This document shows positions 1-4,848 of a DNA stretch of 5,015 nt, one piece after another. Below the pieces are notes generated by a model. That model searched no databases and was not told the DNA's origin. It was given only the letters and a program-made list of their open reading frames with translations. The translations under genes were made by a program, and so were the position numbers. Positions within the stretch are counted from its first letter, which is position 1. Every line of letters starts with the position of its first letter. The stretch is taken from contig PLQY01000086.1 in the NCBI GenBank assembly GCA_003160265.1, positions 223 through 5,237 of the forward strand. The letters run 5' to 3'. The DNA is from Peptococcaceae bacterium. Its GTDB lineage: Bacteria > Bacillota > DSM-12270 > Thermacetogeniales > Thermacetogeniaceae.

Positions 1-2
1 CC

Positions 3-33
3 AAAAAACGGTCGAATTGCCTGACCGTTTTTT
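3..33 (-). terminator. Intrinsic terminator of the MFS-murT-gatD unit
   Basis: CGGTC (9-13) pairs with GACCG (23-27) around a 9-nt loop. The stem is flanked by six A on the left and eight T on the right, so it can be lengthened by A:T pairs. Read on the minus strand, the hairpin is followed by a T-run and lies about 65 nt past the gatD stop. Because both strands end in a T-run it may work in both directions, also stopping a convergent gene left of the window. Confidence 0.85.
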
Positions 34-98
34 TTCGTTTACAATAAACCATTACGCCACCCGCTGCAACCCCATCGACCTTTTGCTTCCGACCTCTA

Positions 99-854
99 TT
101 ATCGCAGGCGCCTCTCCATCACCCGATGAGCATTGATTTCCAACGTGTCATCCAGAGGCGCCAGGTCGACGCTGCCGTGCCGCCGGAATAGGGCGCGGGC
201 GATGAGCAGGTCGGCGAAGTGCGGGTTCTTGGAGAGGAAGGGGCCGTGCAGGTAGGTGCCAAAAGCATTCTTGTAGTTGACGCCCTCGGTGCCATCATCC
301 CCGTTGTTGCCATTGCCACGAATCACCCGGGCCAGCGGCCGCACTGTCTCTCCCAGAAAGGTCCGGCCGGAATGGTTCTCAAAGCCGACCAGGGTATCCA
401 ACTGCTGGCCGCGGCAGGGCATGATCCCACCCTTGAGTTCCGGATCGAGATCTAACAATATGTTCCCCTTGAGCCGGCGGCTGCCAGCCTCGGTATAGAG
501 GTCGAACAGGCCGACCCCGGGCAGGGTGGCGCCATCCTGAGCGCGGTAATACCGTCCCAACAGTTGGTAGCCACCGCAGATGCAGAGCAGCGCCACCCCA
601 TGTTCCACGGCGTCGATCAGCACGGGACCCCTCATCTCCAGGTCTTTGCTCACCAGCCCCTGGTCCAGGTCAGCCCCACCGCCGGTGAAAATGAAGTCGT
701 AATCGGTGAACCGCACCTGGTCAGACAAGGAGATCAGGTCGAGCTGCACCTCGATCCCGCGCCATTCGGCCCGGCGGCAGAAGATCAGCACGTTGCCCCG
801 GTCGCCGTACAGGTTCAACAGGTCCGGATAGAGGTGGCAAACCCTAATGCGCAT
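99..854 (-). CDS. gatD: Lipid II isoglutaminyl synthase, glutamine amidotransferase subunit GatD
   Basis: 251 aa, a CobB/CobQ-type class I glutamine amidotransferase. It releases ammonia from glutamine and passes it to MurT, which amidates the alpha-carboxyl of D-glutamate in the lipid II stem peptide at the cytoplasmic face. Visible in the sequence: the family-typical N-terminus HLYPDLLNLYGDRGN (7-21), the FTGGGADLDQ oxyanion-side loop (56-65), the nucleophile elbow CICGGYQLLG with Cys93 as likely nucleophile, GFENHSGRT (157-165), and YLHGPFLSKNP with His203 as catalytic histidine. Length fits the family (S. aureus GatD is about 243 aa). The ATG at 854 is chosen because family homology begins there, with a GGTGG element just upstream. 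An upstream start at 902 would add 16 residues unlike the family. The start overlaps the end of murT by 11 nt in another frame, which suggests translational coupling and a matched ratio of the two subunits. Confidence 0.95.
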   Translation of the reverse strand: MRIRVCHLYPDLLNLYGDRGNVLIFCRRAEWRGIEVQLDLISLSDQVRFTDYDFIFTGGGADLDQGLVSKDLEMRGPVLIDAVEHGVALLCICGGYQLLGRYYRAQDGATLPGVGLFDLYTEAGSRRLKGNILLDLDPELKGGIMPCRGQQLDTLVGFENHSGRTFLGETVRPLARVIRGNGNNGDDGTEGVNYKNAFGTYLHGPFLSKNPHFADLLIARALFRRHGSVDLAPLDDTLEINAHRVMERRLR

Positions 855-2418
855 GCTGTTCCACCGCGCTTCCCAGGCGCCCGAGCAGCCTGGCATAATC
901 AAACAGGTTGGTATAGGTGGCCAGCACGTACAGCTTGTCTGCCTGCTGGGCCGCCAGGCGCCTGAGGCTGGCGGGACGCTCCGGCGCCACCTCGATCCGC
1001 TCCAGAGGTACCCCGGCGTACTTGAGGCAGACCGCGAAGTCCGCCGCCCTCAGCCCGGCACAGATGACCCGGCCGACAGATGGGTCTGCCAGACAGGCGA
1101 AGTCCGCGTCCCACAGCCAAGAAACGTCCCGGCCGTCCGCGGCCAGGTCGTTGATGGCGATCACCAGGGCCTTGGCGCCGCCGGTCTGGATCAGGGTCTT
1201 CAGCACCTCGTTCGCCCCGACCGGGTTCTTGATCAGGGCCAGGGTGCAGCGTCGCCCTGCGAACTCGAAGTCCTCCATCCGGCCGGTGGCCGGCTTGTAG
1301 CAGCGGGCGGCGAACTGGATGACCTTGTCGCTGACGCCCAGTTCCTTCGCTGCCGCGGTAGCGGCCAGGACGTTATAGACGTTGAAAAAGCCTCGCAGTG
1401 GCGCGGTCAATTTCAACTCACGGCGCTCCCCATCCGGAGCCGTCTGCAGCCTGGATTTCCGCAGGGGTACGGTACCACCCGGAGGCACTGCCGCTGCTGC
1501 ATCATAGTCTGGAGCAGAAGCGGATGCGCCACGGATGCTGACGGACATGCAGAGCAACTCATTCTCGCTGATGCCCCAGGCCGCATAGTCCAGTTCCGGG
1601 CGCCGGAAACCACAGTTGCTGCAGAAGTAGTCTCCCAGTTGTCCGAAGTGAAAGTAGTTGTAGGTGAGAGCAGTCCCGCAGCGCTGGCAGAACCGGCCCT
1701 CTCTGGTCTCGCGGGTGCTGGCCGTGCCGGTCGTCGCTGCCGGCTCGCAGCCCTGACGCCCAGCGCCTCCGTCGGCTGCAACTGCCCTCTGGCCGCCCTG
1801 CCCGATCCCATTTTCACTGACCGGCCGGTTCTCCTTGAGGACACCGAAATATCTGACCTGTGCCCGACCCTGGTCGACCGCCACCACCAGTGGGTCATCG
1901 GCGTTGAGAACCAGGGTCGCCCGGGGCAGTGCGGCCACCGCCTCACGCAGCAAGGCAATAGTGCGCTCCATCTCCCAGTAACGATCCAACTGGTCCCGGA
2001 AGTAGTTGGTGACGATCACCAACTCTGGGCGGGCAGCGGCAAAGACCTTGCCAACGCTGCCCTCATCCACCTCCAGCAAGGCAATCCGGCTGCGCGGCTG
2101 GCCGTTGAACTGCCGGTCCTGGAAGAGGGCAGTGGCCACCCCCGGCAGCATGTTGGCGCCCATAGCGTTATGGGCTACCGGGCGACCTGCGGCGCGCAGG
2201 AAGTGGGCCAGAAGATTGGCGGTGGTAGTCTTGCCGTTCGTACCGGTAACGGCCAGCACTCGCTCGTAGGCGGGCGTCATCAGGTTGACTGCGTTCGGGC
2301 AGACATTCAGAGCCACCACTCCGGGCAGGGATGTGCCCGGATAATGGAAGAGGTTGCAGGCCGCCGCTACCAGCCGGGCTGTCAGCAGAGCCAGATTCAG
2401 GCGAAACCAGGCGCTCAT
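844..2418 (-). CDS. murT: Lipid II isoglutaminyl synthase, Mur ligase-like subunit MurT
   Basis: 524 aa. MurT activates the D-glutamate alpha-carboxyl of lipid II with ATP and uses ammonia from GatD to form D-isoglutamine. Order of parts: hydrophobic N-terminal helix (about 3-24); TSLPG and the NVCPNAV region (29-45); P-loop GTNGKTTT (59-66); Mur ligase centre with EVDEG (116-120) and TNYFRDQLDRY (137-147); LNADDP (171-176); a four-Cys zinc-ribbon-like insert CQRC (244-247) and CSNC (266-269), typical of MurT; FFNVYNVLAA (344-353); KPATGRME (375-382); and a C-terminal domain (MurT-specific DUF1727 type) with NDLAADGRDVSWLWD (423-437). From the family, an Asp of the C-terminal domain is expected to complete the GatD catalytic triad; it probably lies in this last motif. 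The protein is longer than usual (S. aureus about 437 aa), mainly from two low-complexity stretches at about 198-240 and 295-331. The ATG at 2418 fits family N-termini and has GGGAG 8 nt upstream; an ATG 15 nt earlier (2433) is possible. Confidence 0.95.
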   Translation of the reverse strand: MSAWFRLNLALLTARLVAAACNLFHYPGTSLPGVVALNVCPNAVNLMTPAYERVLAVTGTNGKTTTANLLAHFLRAAGRPVAHNAMGANMLPGVATALFQDRQFNGQPRSRIALLEVDEGSVGKVFAAARPELVIVTNYFRDQLDRYWEMERTIALLREAVAALPRATLVLNADDPLVVAVDQGRAQVRYFGVLKENRPVSENGIGQGGQRAVAADGGAGRQGCEPAATTGTASTRETREGRFCQRCGTALTYNYFHFGQLGDYFCSNCGFRRPELDYAAWGISENELLCMSVSIRGASASAPDYDAAAAVPPGGTVPLRKSRLQTAPDGERRELKLTAPLRGFFNVYNVLAATAAAKELGVSDKVIQFAARCYKPATGRMEDFEFAGRRCTLALIKNPVGANEVLKTLIQTGGAKALVIAINDLAADGRDVSWLWDADFACLADPSVGRVICAGLRAADFAVCLKYAGVPLERIEVAPERPASLRRLAAQQADKLYVLATYTNLFDYARLLGRLGSAVEQHAH

Positions 2419-2426
2419 CTCGCATG

Positions 2427-2431
2427 CTCCC
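2427..2431 (-). promoter_or_regulatory. Ribosome binding site of murT
   Basis: GGGAG on the minus strand lies 8 nt before the ATG at 2418 and favours that start. The competing ATG at 2433 has a GGAG 11 nt upstream, which is less well spaced. The site lies in the 38-nt gap between the MFS gene and murT, so no separate terminator fits between them. Confidence 0.55.
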
Positions 2432-2456
2432 ATCCAAATGCTAACTCCAGTTTTAT

Positions 2457-3656
2457 TTAGTGTATCTTGTCCTGAGTAAAATGCAACAAGCTGGTAGACG
2501 ACTTTTCGTTGGGCAGCAGCATGATGATCAGCAAGGTTGGCGGTACCAGCGCCGCCATTACGGCCAGGGCGGCGGACACCCCGTGAAGGTCGGCTATTCT
2601 CCCCATGAGCAGGGTGCCCAGGCTGCCCAGCCCTACTCCCAGGCCCATCATCAGGGATGCCGCCAGTCCCGCCCGGTGAGGCAGCACCTCCTGGGCGTAG
2701 ACGATGGCAATCGCCGTGGAGAGAAGCAGGGCAAACCCGGCCCATCCCGCCAGGACGAGGCCCCAGATCCCGCTGACATGTGGGAAAAGGATGAATGCGG
2801 GGATCAGACCGACAAAGGACAGTCCCAGGGTCGCCTTCTTGCCGATGCGGTCCGCCAGCGGCGCCCCGACTAAAGTGCCCAGGGCGCCGGTGAGCAAGAA
2901 TACGGTCAGCCAGATGCCTGCGTAGGCAGGGTCTCCTTTTAGATGGTTGACGAAGTAGAGGGGCATGAAAGTGGTCACGCCGATATTGATCCAGGAGCGA
3001 AAGGTGACGAACAGAACCAACAGCGCCAGGATATACCGGGTTGCCCCGGGGTTATGATCCGGCGCCGCTGAACGGTTATCGGCGTTTGTTCCCGGACGGG
3101 AGTTGAACCGGGCCAGGGCTGGCTGAGAGAACTGGATCAGCAAGGCGGTAACTGCCGCCGGCAGCAACAGCACCGCCATCCCCCTGCGTCCGCCGCCGGC
3201 CAACAGGAGCGTCGCTGCCAATGGCCCCAGTCCATAGCCGATGCCGCCTCCCGCCGAGAAGATCGACAGAGAAATCGCGGCCTTGCCCGGGTCGCTGGCC
3301 AGAAAAGCTTGCTTGGATGACTCCGGGTGGAAGGCTGCCGTCCCCAGCCCATTGATCAAAACCCCCAGCAAGATCAGGGCAAAGCTACCGGCCCAGCCCA
3401 CGATGGCGAGGCCCAGGGATGACAGAAAACAACTGGTGGAGAGCAGCCAGCGGCTGGAGATGCGATCGCTCCAGATACCGAACAGGGGCTGGGTGAGAGT
3501 GGCACTCAGGGTGGCTACCTGCACGATCACGCTGACAGCGGTGTACGAGAGATGGAAATCGTTTTTCAGCGCCGGGAGCAACATCGGCAGGGCGCCGCCG
3601 CTTAACTCGACCACCAGGTGGCCCAGCCCCATCAAAAAGATCAGAAATGCTTGCAA
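2457..3656 (-). CDS. MFS transporter, fosmidomycin-resistance (Fsr)-like
   Basis: 399 aa, about 12 hydrophobic segments, so an inner-membrane major facilitator protein, presumably an exporter driven by the proton gradient. Visible marks: MFS motif A in the loop after helix 2 (GIWSDRISSRW, 60-70) and its counterpart in the second half (GAPLADRIGKK, 264-274); the GTAAFHPESSK stretch (105-115), characteristic of the Fsr/YfnC-like branch; a hydrophilic central loop around 182-207 between the two six-helix halves. The start is TTG at 3656: an in-frame TAG lies directly before it, AAAGAGGA sits 7 nt upstream, and MQAFLIFLMGLGHLVVELS matches the start of helix 1 in the family. The next in-frame ATG (residue 9) would cut into helix 1. 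It is the first gene of the unit with murT and gatD. The substrate is unknown; the name follows the family and does not prove fosmidomycin export. Confidence 0.88.
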   Translation of the reverse strand: MQAFLIFLMGLGHLVVELSGGALPMLLPALKNDFHLSYTAVSVIVQVATLSATLTQPLFGIWSDRISSRWLLSTSCFLSSLGLAIVGWAGSFALILLGVLINGLGTAAFHPESSKQAFLASDPGKAAISLSIFSAGGGIGYGLGPLAATLLLAGGGRRGMAVLLLPAAVTALLIQFSQPALARFNSRPGTNADNRSAAPDHNPGATRYILALLVLFVTFRSWINIGVTTFMPLYFVNHLKGDPAYAGIWLTVFLLTGALGTLVGAPLADRIGKKATLGLSFVGLIPAFILFPHVSGIWGLVLAGWAGFALLLSTAIAIVYAQEVLPHRAGLAASLMMGLGVGLGSLGTLLMGRIADLHGVSAALAVMAALVPPTLLIIMLLPNEKSSTSLLHFTQDKIH

Positions 3657-3663
3657 CTATGGA

Positions 3664-3671
3664 TCCTCTTT
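3664..3671 (-). promoter_or_regulatory. Ribosome binding site deciding the TTG start of the MFS gene
   Basis: AAAGAGGA on the minus strand, 7 nt before the TTG at 3656. It decides the start because no ATG or GTG lies at a suitable distance and the codon immediately before TTG is an in-frame stop. Confidence 0.75.
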
Positions 3672-3672
3672 G

Positions 3673-3706
3673 GGGATGCGACTTCGTCAAGGCATGTTTG
3701 CATCCC
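3673..3706 (-). repeat. Inverted repeat in the leader of the MFS-murT-gatD mRNA
   Basis: GGGATGC (3673-3679) and GCATCCC (3700-3706) are a perfect 7-bp inverted repeat 20 nt apart. A smaller GAC-TTC-GTC hairpin (3680-3688) sits next to one arm. The structure lies between the candidate promoter and the ribosome binding site, with the arm nearer the gene ending 1-2 nt from AAAGAGGA. It could be an mRNA stem affecting translation or a DNA operator. No T-run follows, so it is not an intrinsic terminator. Confidence 0.45.
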
Positions 3707-3715
3707 TACCCTAAT

Positions 3716-3744
3716 ATATTAATGCGCCTGGCCAGAAGATTCAA
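3716..3744 (-). promoter_or_regulatory. Candidate sigma-A promoter of the MFS-murT-gatD unit
   Basis: On the minus strand TTGAAT (3744-3739) and TAATAT (3721-3716) are 17 nt apart, each matching the housekeeping consensus at four of six positions. An overlapping TATATT (3718-3713) would give a 20-nt spacer. It is the only AT-rich hexamer cluster upstream of the gene and would give a leader of roughly 50 nt. Confidence 0.5.
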
Positions 3745-3790
3745 TGCACAACTGCCAATCAGAAGGTGGTAGCAACGCCGCTGACTGATG

Positions 3791-3799
3791 CATACAATA
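3791..3799 (+). promoter_or_regulatory. Candidate sporulation (sigma-E or sigma-K) -10 element for cotJ
   Basis: CATACAATA fits the sigma-E -10 consensus (CATACAMT) exactly and also the sigma-K form CATANNNTA. In B. subtilis the cotJ operon is transcribed by sigma-E in the mother cell, so the location about 95 nt upstream of cotJA makes sense. The -35 region (around 3768-3776, GGTAGCAAC) is a weak match to either factor, so the promoter assignment rests on the -10 box and context. Confidence 0.5.
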
Positions 3800-3876
3800 G
3801 TGGTAAATGATGGTGTCAGCCAGGGATGTATCGGGCACGCTGTCATGTTTATGGGATAAAGTACGTCCAATGCAGC

Positions 3877-3884
3877 AAAAGGAG
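3877..3884 (+). promoter_or_regulatory. Ribosome binding site of cotJA
   Basis: AAAAGGAG lies 9 nt before the ATG at 3894 and selects that codon over the in-frame ATGs at 3807 and 3810, which have no such element and would add residues not resembling a coat protein. Confidence 0.75.
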
Positions 3885-3893
3885 TTGTTCCCG

Positions 3894-4163
3894 ATGGCAA
3901 AAACACGAAAGAAAGACGGCGATGCGACACTGGAGCACTATCCTAGGCCCGGCTTTCCCGGCAGTCCCGGCTACCCCGGAATGCCCGGTTATCCTGGCAT
4001 ACCTGGTTACCCTGGCATGCCCGGCGCCCCCGGGAATATGAGCATAGCCCTCGCCACCGCCTATATACCGCCCCAAGTTTTCAGCAACAGCAGCATGTAC
4101 CCTCTAACGAACGCTCTCCACAACGGAACACTCTTCCCCGAACTATATCGGCCCTATCCCTGA
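3894..4163 (+). CDS. cotJA: CotJA-family spore coat protein with a collagen-like N-terminal segment
   Basis: 89 aa. The C-terminal half (about 49-89) has the CotJA pattern: an ALATAYIPPQ segment, then a spaced Tyr-Pro and an alanine/leucine helix leading to HNGTLFPELYRPYP, which matches the conserved GTL-[FW]-P-x-L-Y-x-PY ending of CotJA proteins. In B. subtilis CotJA is a coat component needed with CotJC for its assembly. The N-terminal part is unusual: a charged start (MAKTRKKDGD) is followed from Gly20 to Gly47 by nine uninterrupted Gly-X-Pro triplets, X being F, S, Y, M, Y, I, Y, M, A in order. Pro is always in the third position and Tyr is frequent. Length is near that of known CotJA proteins, so the collagen-like block replaces the variable N-terminal region and is not simply added. 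The function of the block is inferred only: a trimer or an extended, Tyr-rich structural or cross-linking segment. No signal peptide, as expected for a mother-cell coat protein. Confidence 0.82.
   Translation: MAKTRKKDGDATLEHYPRPGFPGSPGYPGMPGYPGIPGYPGMPGAPGNMSIALATAYIPPQVFSNSSMYPLTNALHNGTLFPELYRPYP
3951..4034 (+). repeat. Collagen-like (Gly-X-Pro) coding repeat inside cotJA
   Basis: Nine 9-nt units coding Gly-X-Pro plus a final Gly codon. A higher-order 18-nt period is visible because GYP alternates with GMP or GIP. Codons for Gly and Pro vary between units (GGC/GGA/GGT and CCC/CCT/CCG-free), so the repeat is not a fresh exact duplication, but its 9/18-nt period could still permit copy-number change by slippage. 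Confidence 0.9.
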
Positions 4164-4266
4164 ACATCTTGAGAGGGCACCCAATACTTGTTTGAATATT
4201 TAAAAAGAGTGCCACTCCGGGCGCGGCTCCCGGCACCCGGCACAACTGATGTTAACCCCACTCAGC

Positions 4267-4314
4267 GGATACCCGGGGTGCCCATATCACCCAGTGGGTA
4301 CCCGGGGATGCCCA
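4267..4314 (+). repeat. Pair of near-identical 18/19-nt direct repeats resembling the collagen-coding DNA
   Basis: GGATACCCGGGGTGCCCA (4267-4284) and GGGTACCCGGGGATGCCCA (4296-4314) differ by one substitution and one inserted A, with 11 nt between them. The first 18 nt of the second copy match 15 of 18 positions of 3969-3986 in cotJA, which codes GYPGMP. Both copies contain CCCGGG and the second also GGGTACCC, so they are partly self-complementary. Confidence 0.65.
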
Positions 4315-4345
4315 CAAAGCTCGCTGCGCTCGCAATAAAGGTGGC

Positions 4346-4396
4346 GCTTCGCTCGACGTGCAGGCGTGCGCAGGCACCCGCAGCCTGAGGCGAAGC
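4346..4396 (+). repeat. Inverted repeat GCTTCGC / GCGAAGC
   Basis: Perfect 7-bp arms at 4346-4352 and 4390-4396 enclose 37 nt rich in GC. No T-run follows the right arm closely, so it is not called a terminator. It follows GCTCGC repeats at 4319-4333, giving the area the look of a small repetitive palindromic element. Confidence 0.4.
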
Positions 4397-4492
4397 TTTA
4401 GAACCTGTCAACCAACAAGGAAGTAAGCATAAATCCGACGATGCGCCAGCACAGGCTTGGCGCAAGCCAAAATCTTTATTATAAATTTGATT

Positions 4493-4499
4493 GAGGTGA
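4493..4499 (+). promoter_or_regulatory. Ribosome binding site deciding the GTG start of cotJB
   Basis: GAGGTGA is a strong match to the 16S tail and lies 5 nt before GTG at 4505. It selects this start over in-frame alternatives further upstream (for example TTG at 4457), for which no such site exists. Confidence 0.8.
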
Positions 4500-4504
4500 T
4501 TGCT

Positions 4505-4756
4505 GTGGCCAAGCAAAACGTGAACCCTTTACAAACAGTCCAGGAACTGGGGTTTGCCCTGGTGGAACTGAACCTTTACCTGGACACCCATCCCGACGAC
4601 GCCAACGCCCTGACTGTCTTCAACGACCTTGCCACCCGTTATGCAACGTCACGGTGCAATTATGAGGCTCAATACGGTCCGCTCATCAACTTCGGCACTT
4701 CGGGGCCGGCCTCATCCTGGGCATGGGCCCAAGAGCCCTGGCCATGGCAGGTTTGA
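4505..4756 (+). CDS. cotJB: Spore coat protein CotJB
   Basis: 83 aa, starting at GTG. CotJB is a small protein of the cotJ operon, associated with the inner spore coat and made in the mother cell; its molecular activity is unknown. The match to the family is clear over the whole length: a predicted helix with VQELGFALVELNLYLDTHPDD (12-32; key part FALVELNLYLDTHP), a second helix (ALTVFNDLATRY), a CNYEAQYGPL segment (51-60), and the aromatic C-terminus ending EPWPWQV, nearly identical to the ending of B. subtilis CotJB. The GTG is chosen from the ribosome binding site and because family homology begins about there. It lies 341 nt after cotJA, which is unusually far, and 92 nt before cotJC. Confidence 0.93.
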   Translation: MAKQNVNPLQTVQELGFALVELNLYLDTHPDDANALTVFNDLATRYATSRCNYEAQYGPLINFGTSGPASSWAWAQEPWPWQV

Positions 4757-4833
4757 ATAGGGTACAGGGACACCCCCCCCCTTCCGGGGAATCTCCCTAT
4801 GAATGGGGGCACAACTTTTCGAGAATGTCCCCC
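4757..4833 (+). repeat. Structured cotJB-cotJC spacer with a C9 tract and two potential hairpins
   Basis: ATAGGG (4757-4762) is complementary to CCCTAT (4795-4800), and inside it CCCC-TTCC-GGGG (4778-4789) can form a tetraloop hairpin next to a run of nine C (4773-4781). A second hairpin pairs GGGGG (4805-4809) with CCCCC (4829-4833) and ACA (4811-4813) with TGT (4826-4828), one C bulged. It ends one base before the cotJC ribosome binding site. AGGGACA (4766-4772) can alternatively pair with TGTCCC (4826-4831). No T-run, so not a terminator. Confidence 0.6.
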
Positions 4834-4834
4834 T

Positions 4835-4842
4835 AAGGAGGT
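4835..4842 (+). promoter_or_regulatory. Ribosome binding site of cotJC
   Basis: AAGGAGGT, a full-strength Shine-Dalgarno sequence 6 nt before the ATG at 4849. It sits directly behind the hairpin ending at 4833, so access by the ribosome may depend on that fold. Confidence 0.85.
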
Positions 4843-4848
4843 ATCATT

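Larger units (their letters stand above)
4164..4504 (+). other. Long cotJA-cotJB intercistronic region without a convincing gene
   Basis: 341 nt separate two genes that are usually adjacent or nearly so. From left to right: a 5-bp inverted repeat GGCAC/GTGCC (4176-4180, 4209-4213) around an AT-rich stretch; a GC-rich stretch with CCCGGCAC repeats (about 4230-4243); two near-identical 18/19-nt repeats (4267-4314); GCTCGC-type repeats (4319-4355); an inverted repeat GCTTCGC/GCGAAGC (4346-4352, 4390-4396); an AAGGAAG with no well-spaced start (about 4417); overlapping short hairpins (4443-4468); and the cotJB ribosome binding site. A frame open from a TTG at 4188 to 4388 codes 66 residues including PGVP and GYPGMP, but it has poor start signals. 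Its far part is arginine/alanine-rich, as expected of chance GC-rich reading. Confidence 0.6.

Noticed and set aside
847..2460. Long plus-strand open frame of 537 codons opposite murT
   Set aside because: It lies antisense to a clearly recognised murT with all motifs; its product is Gln/Gly/Val-rich without any family pattern, as expected of the reverse strand of a GC-rich gene.
2419..2745. Extended N-terminus of murT back to 2745
   Set aside because: The added residues overlap the MFS coding region, look like out-of-frame translation, and the family N-terminus begins at the ATG at 2418 with its own ribosome binding site.
3761..3780. AGAAGGTGGTAGCAACGCCG resembles a T-box motif (AGGGTGGNACCGCG)
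   Set aside because: Only the GGTGGTA core matches; there is no specifier stem before it, no antiterminator pairing and no terminator after it, and the downstream gene is a spore coat gene.
3807..3893. Longer cotJA starting at 3807
   Set aside because: No Shine-Dalgarno at that ATG, while AAAAGGAG is well placed for the ATG at 3894; the first residues would also fall almost on the likely transcription start.
3706..3930. Minus-strand open frame of 74 codons between the divergent units
   Set aside because: It covers the promoter region and the start of cotJA, has no ribosome binding site that fits and no recognisable product.
3951..4034. Possible CRISPR-like or tandem repeat array
   Set aside because: The 9-nt units are codon-level Gly-X-Pro repeats inside a coding frame, without spacers.
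4441..4494. 17-codon open frame ending in the cotJB ribosome binding site, possible leader peptide
   Set aside because: The nearest Shine-Dalgarno-like AAGGAAG is about 17 nt away and the frame is explained by the hairpin sequences it contains.
4262..4516. Minus-strand open frame of 84 codons in the cotJA-cotJB gap
   Set aside because: It opposes the operon, runs into cotJB, and its PGYP-like residues arise from the self-complementary CCCGGG/GGGTACCC repeats.
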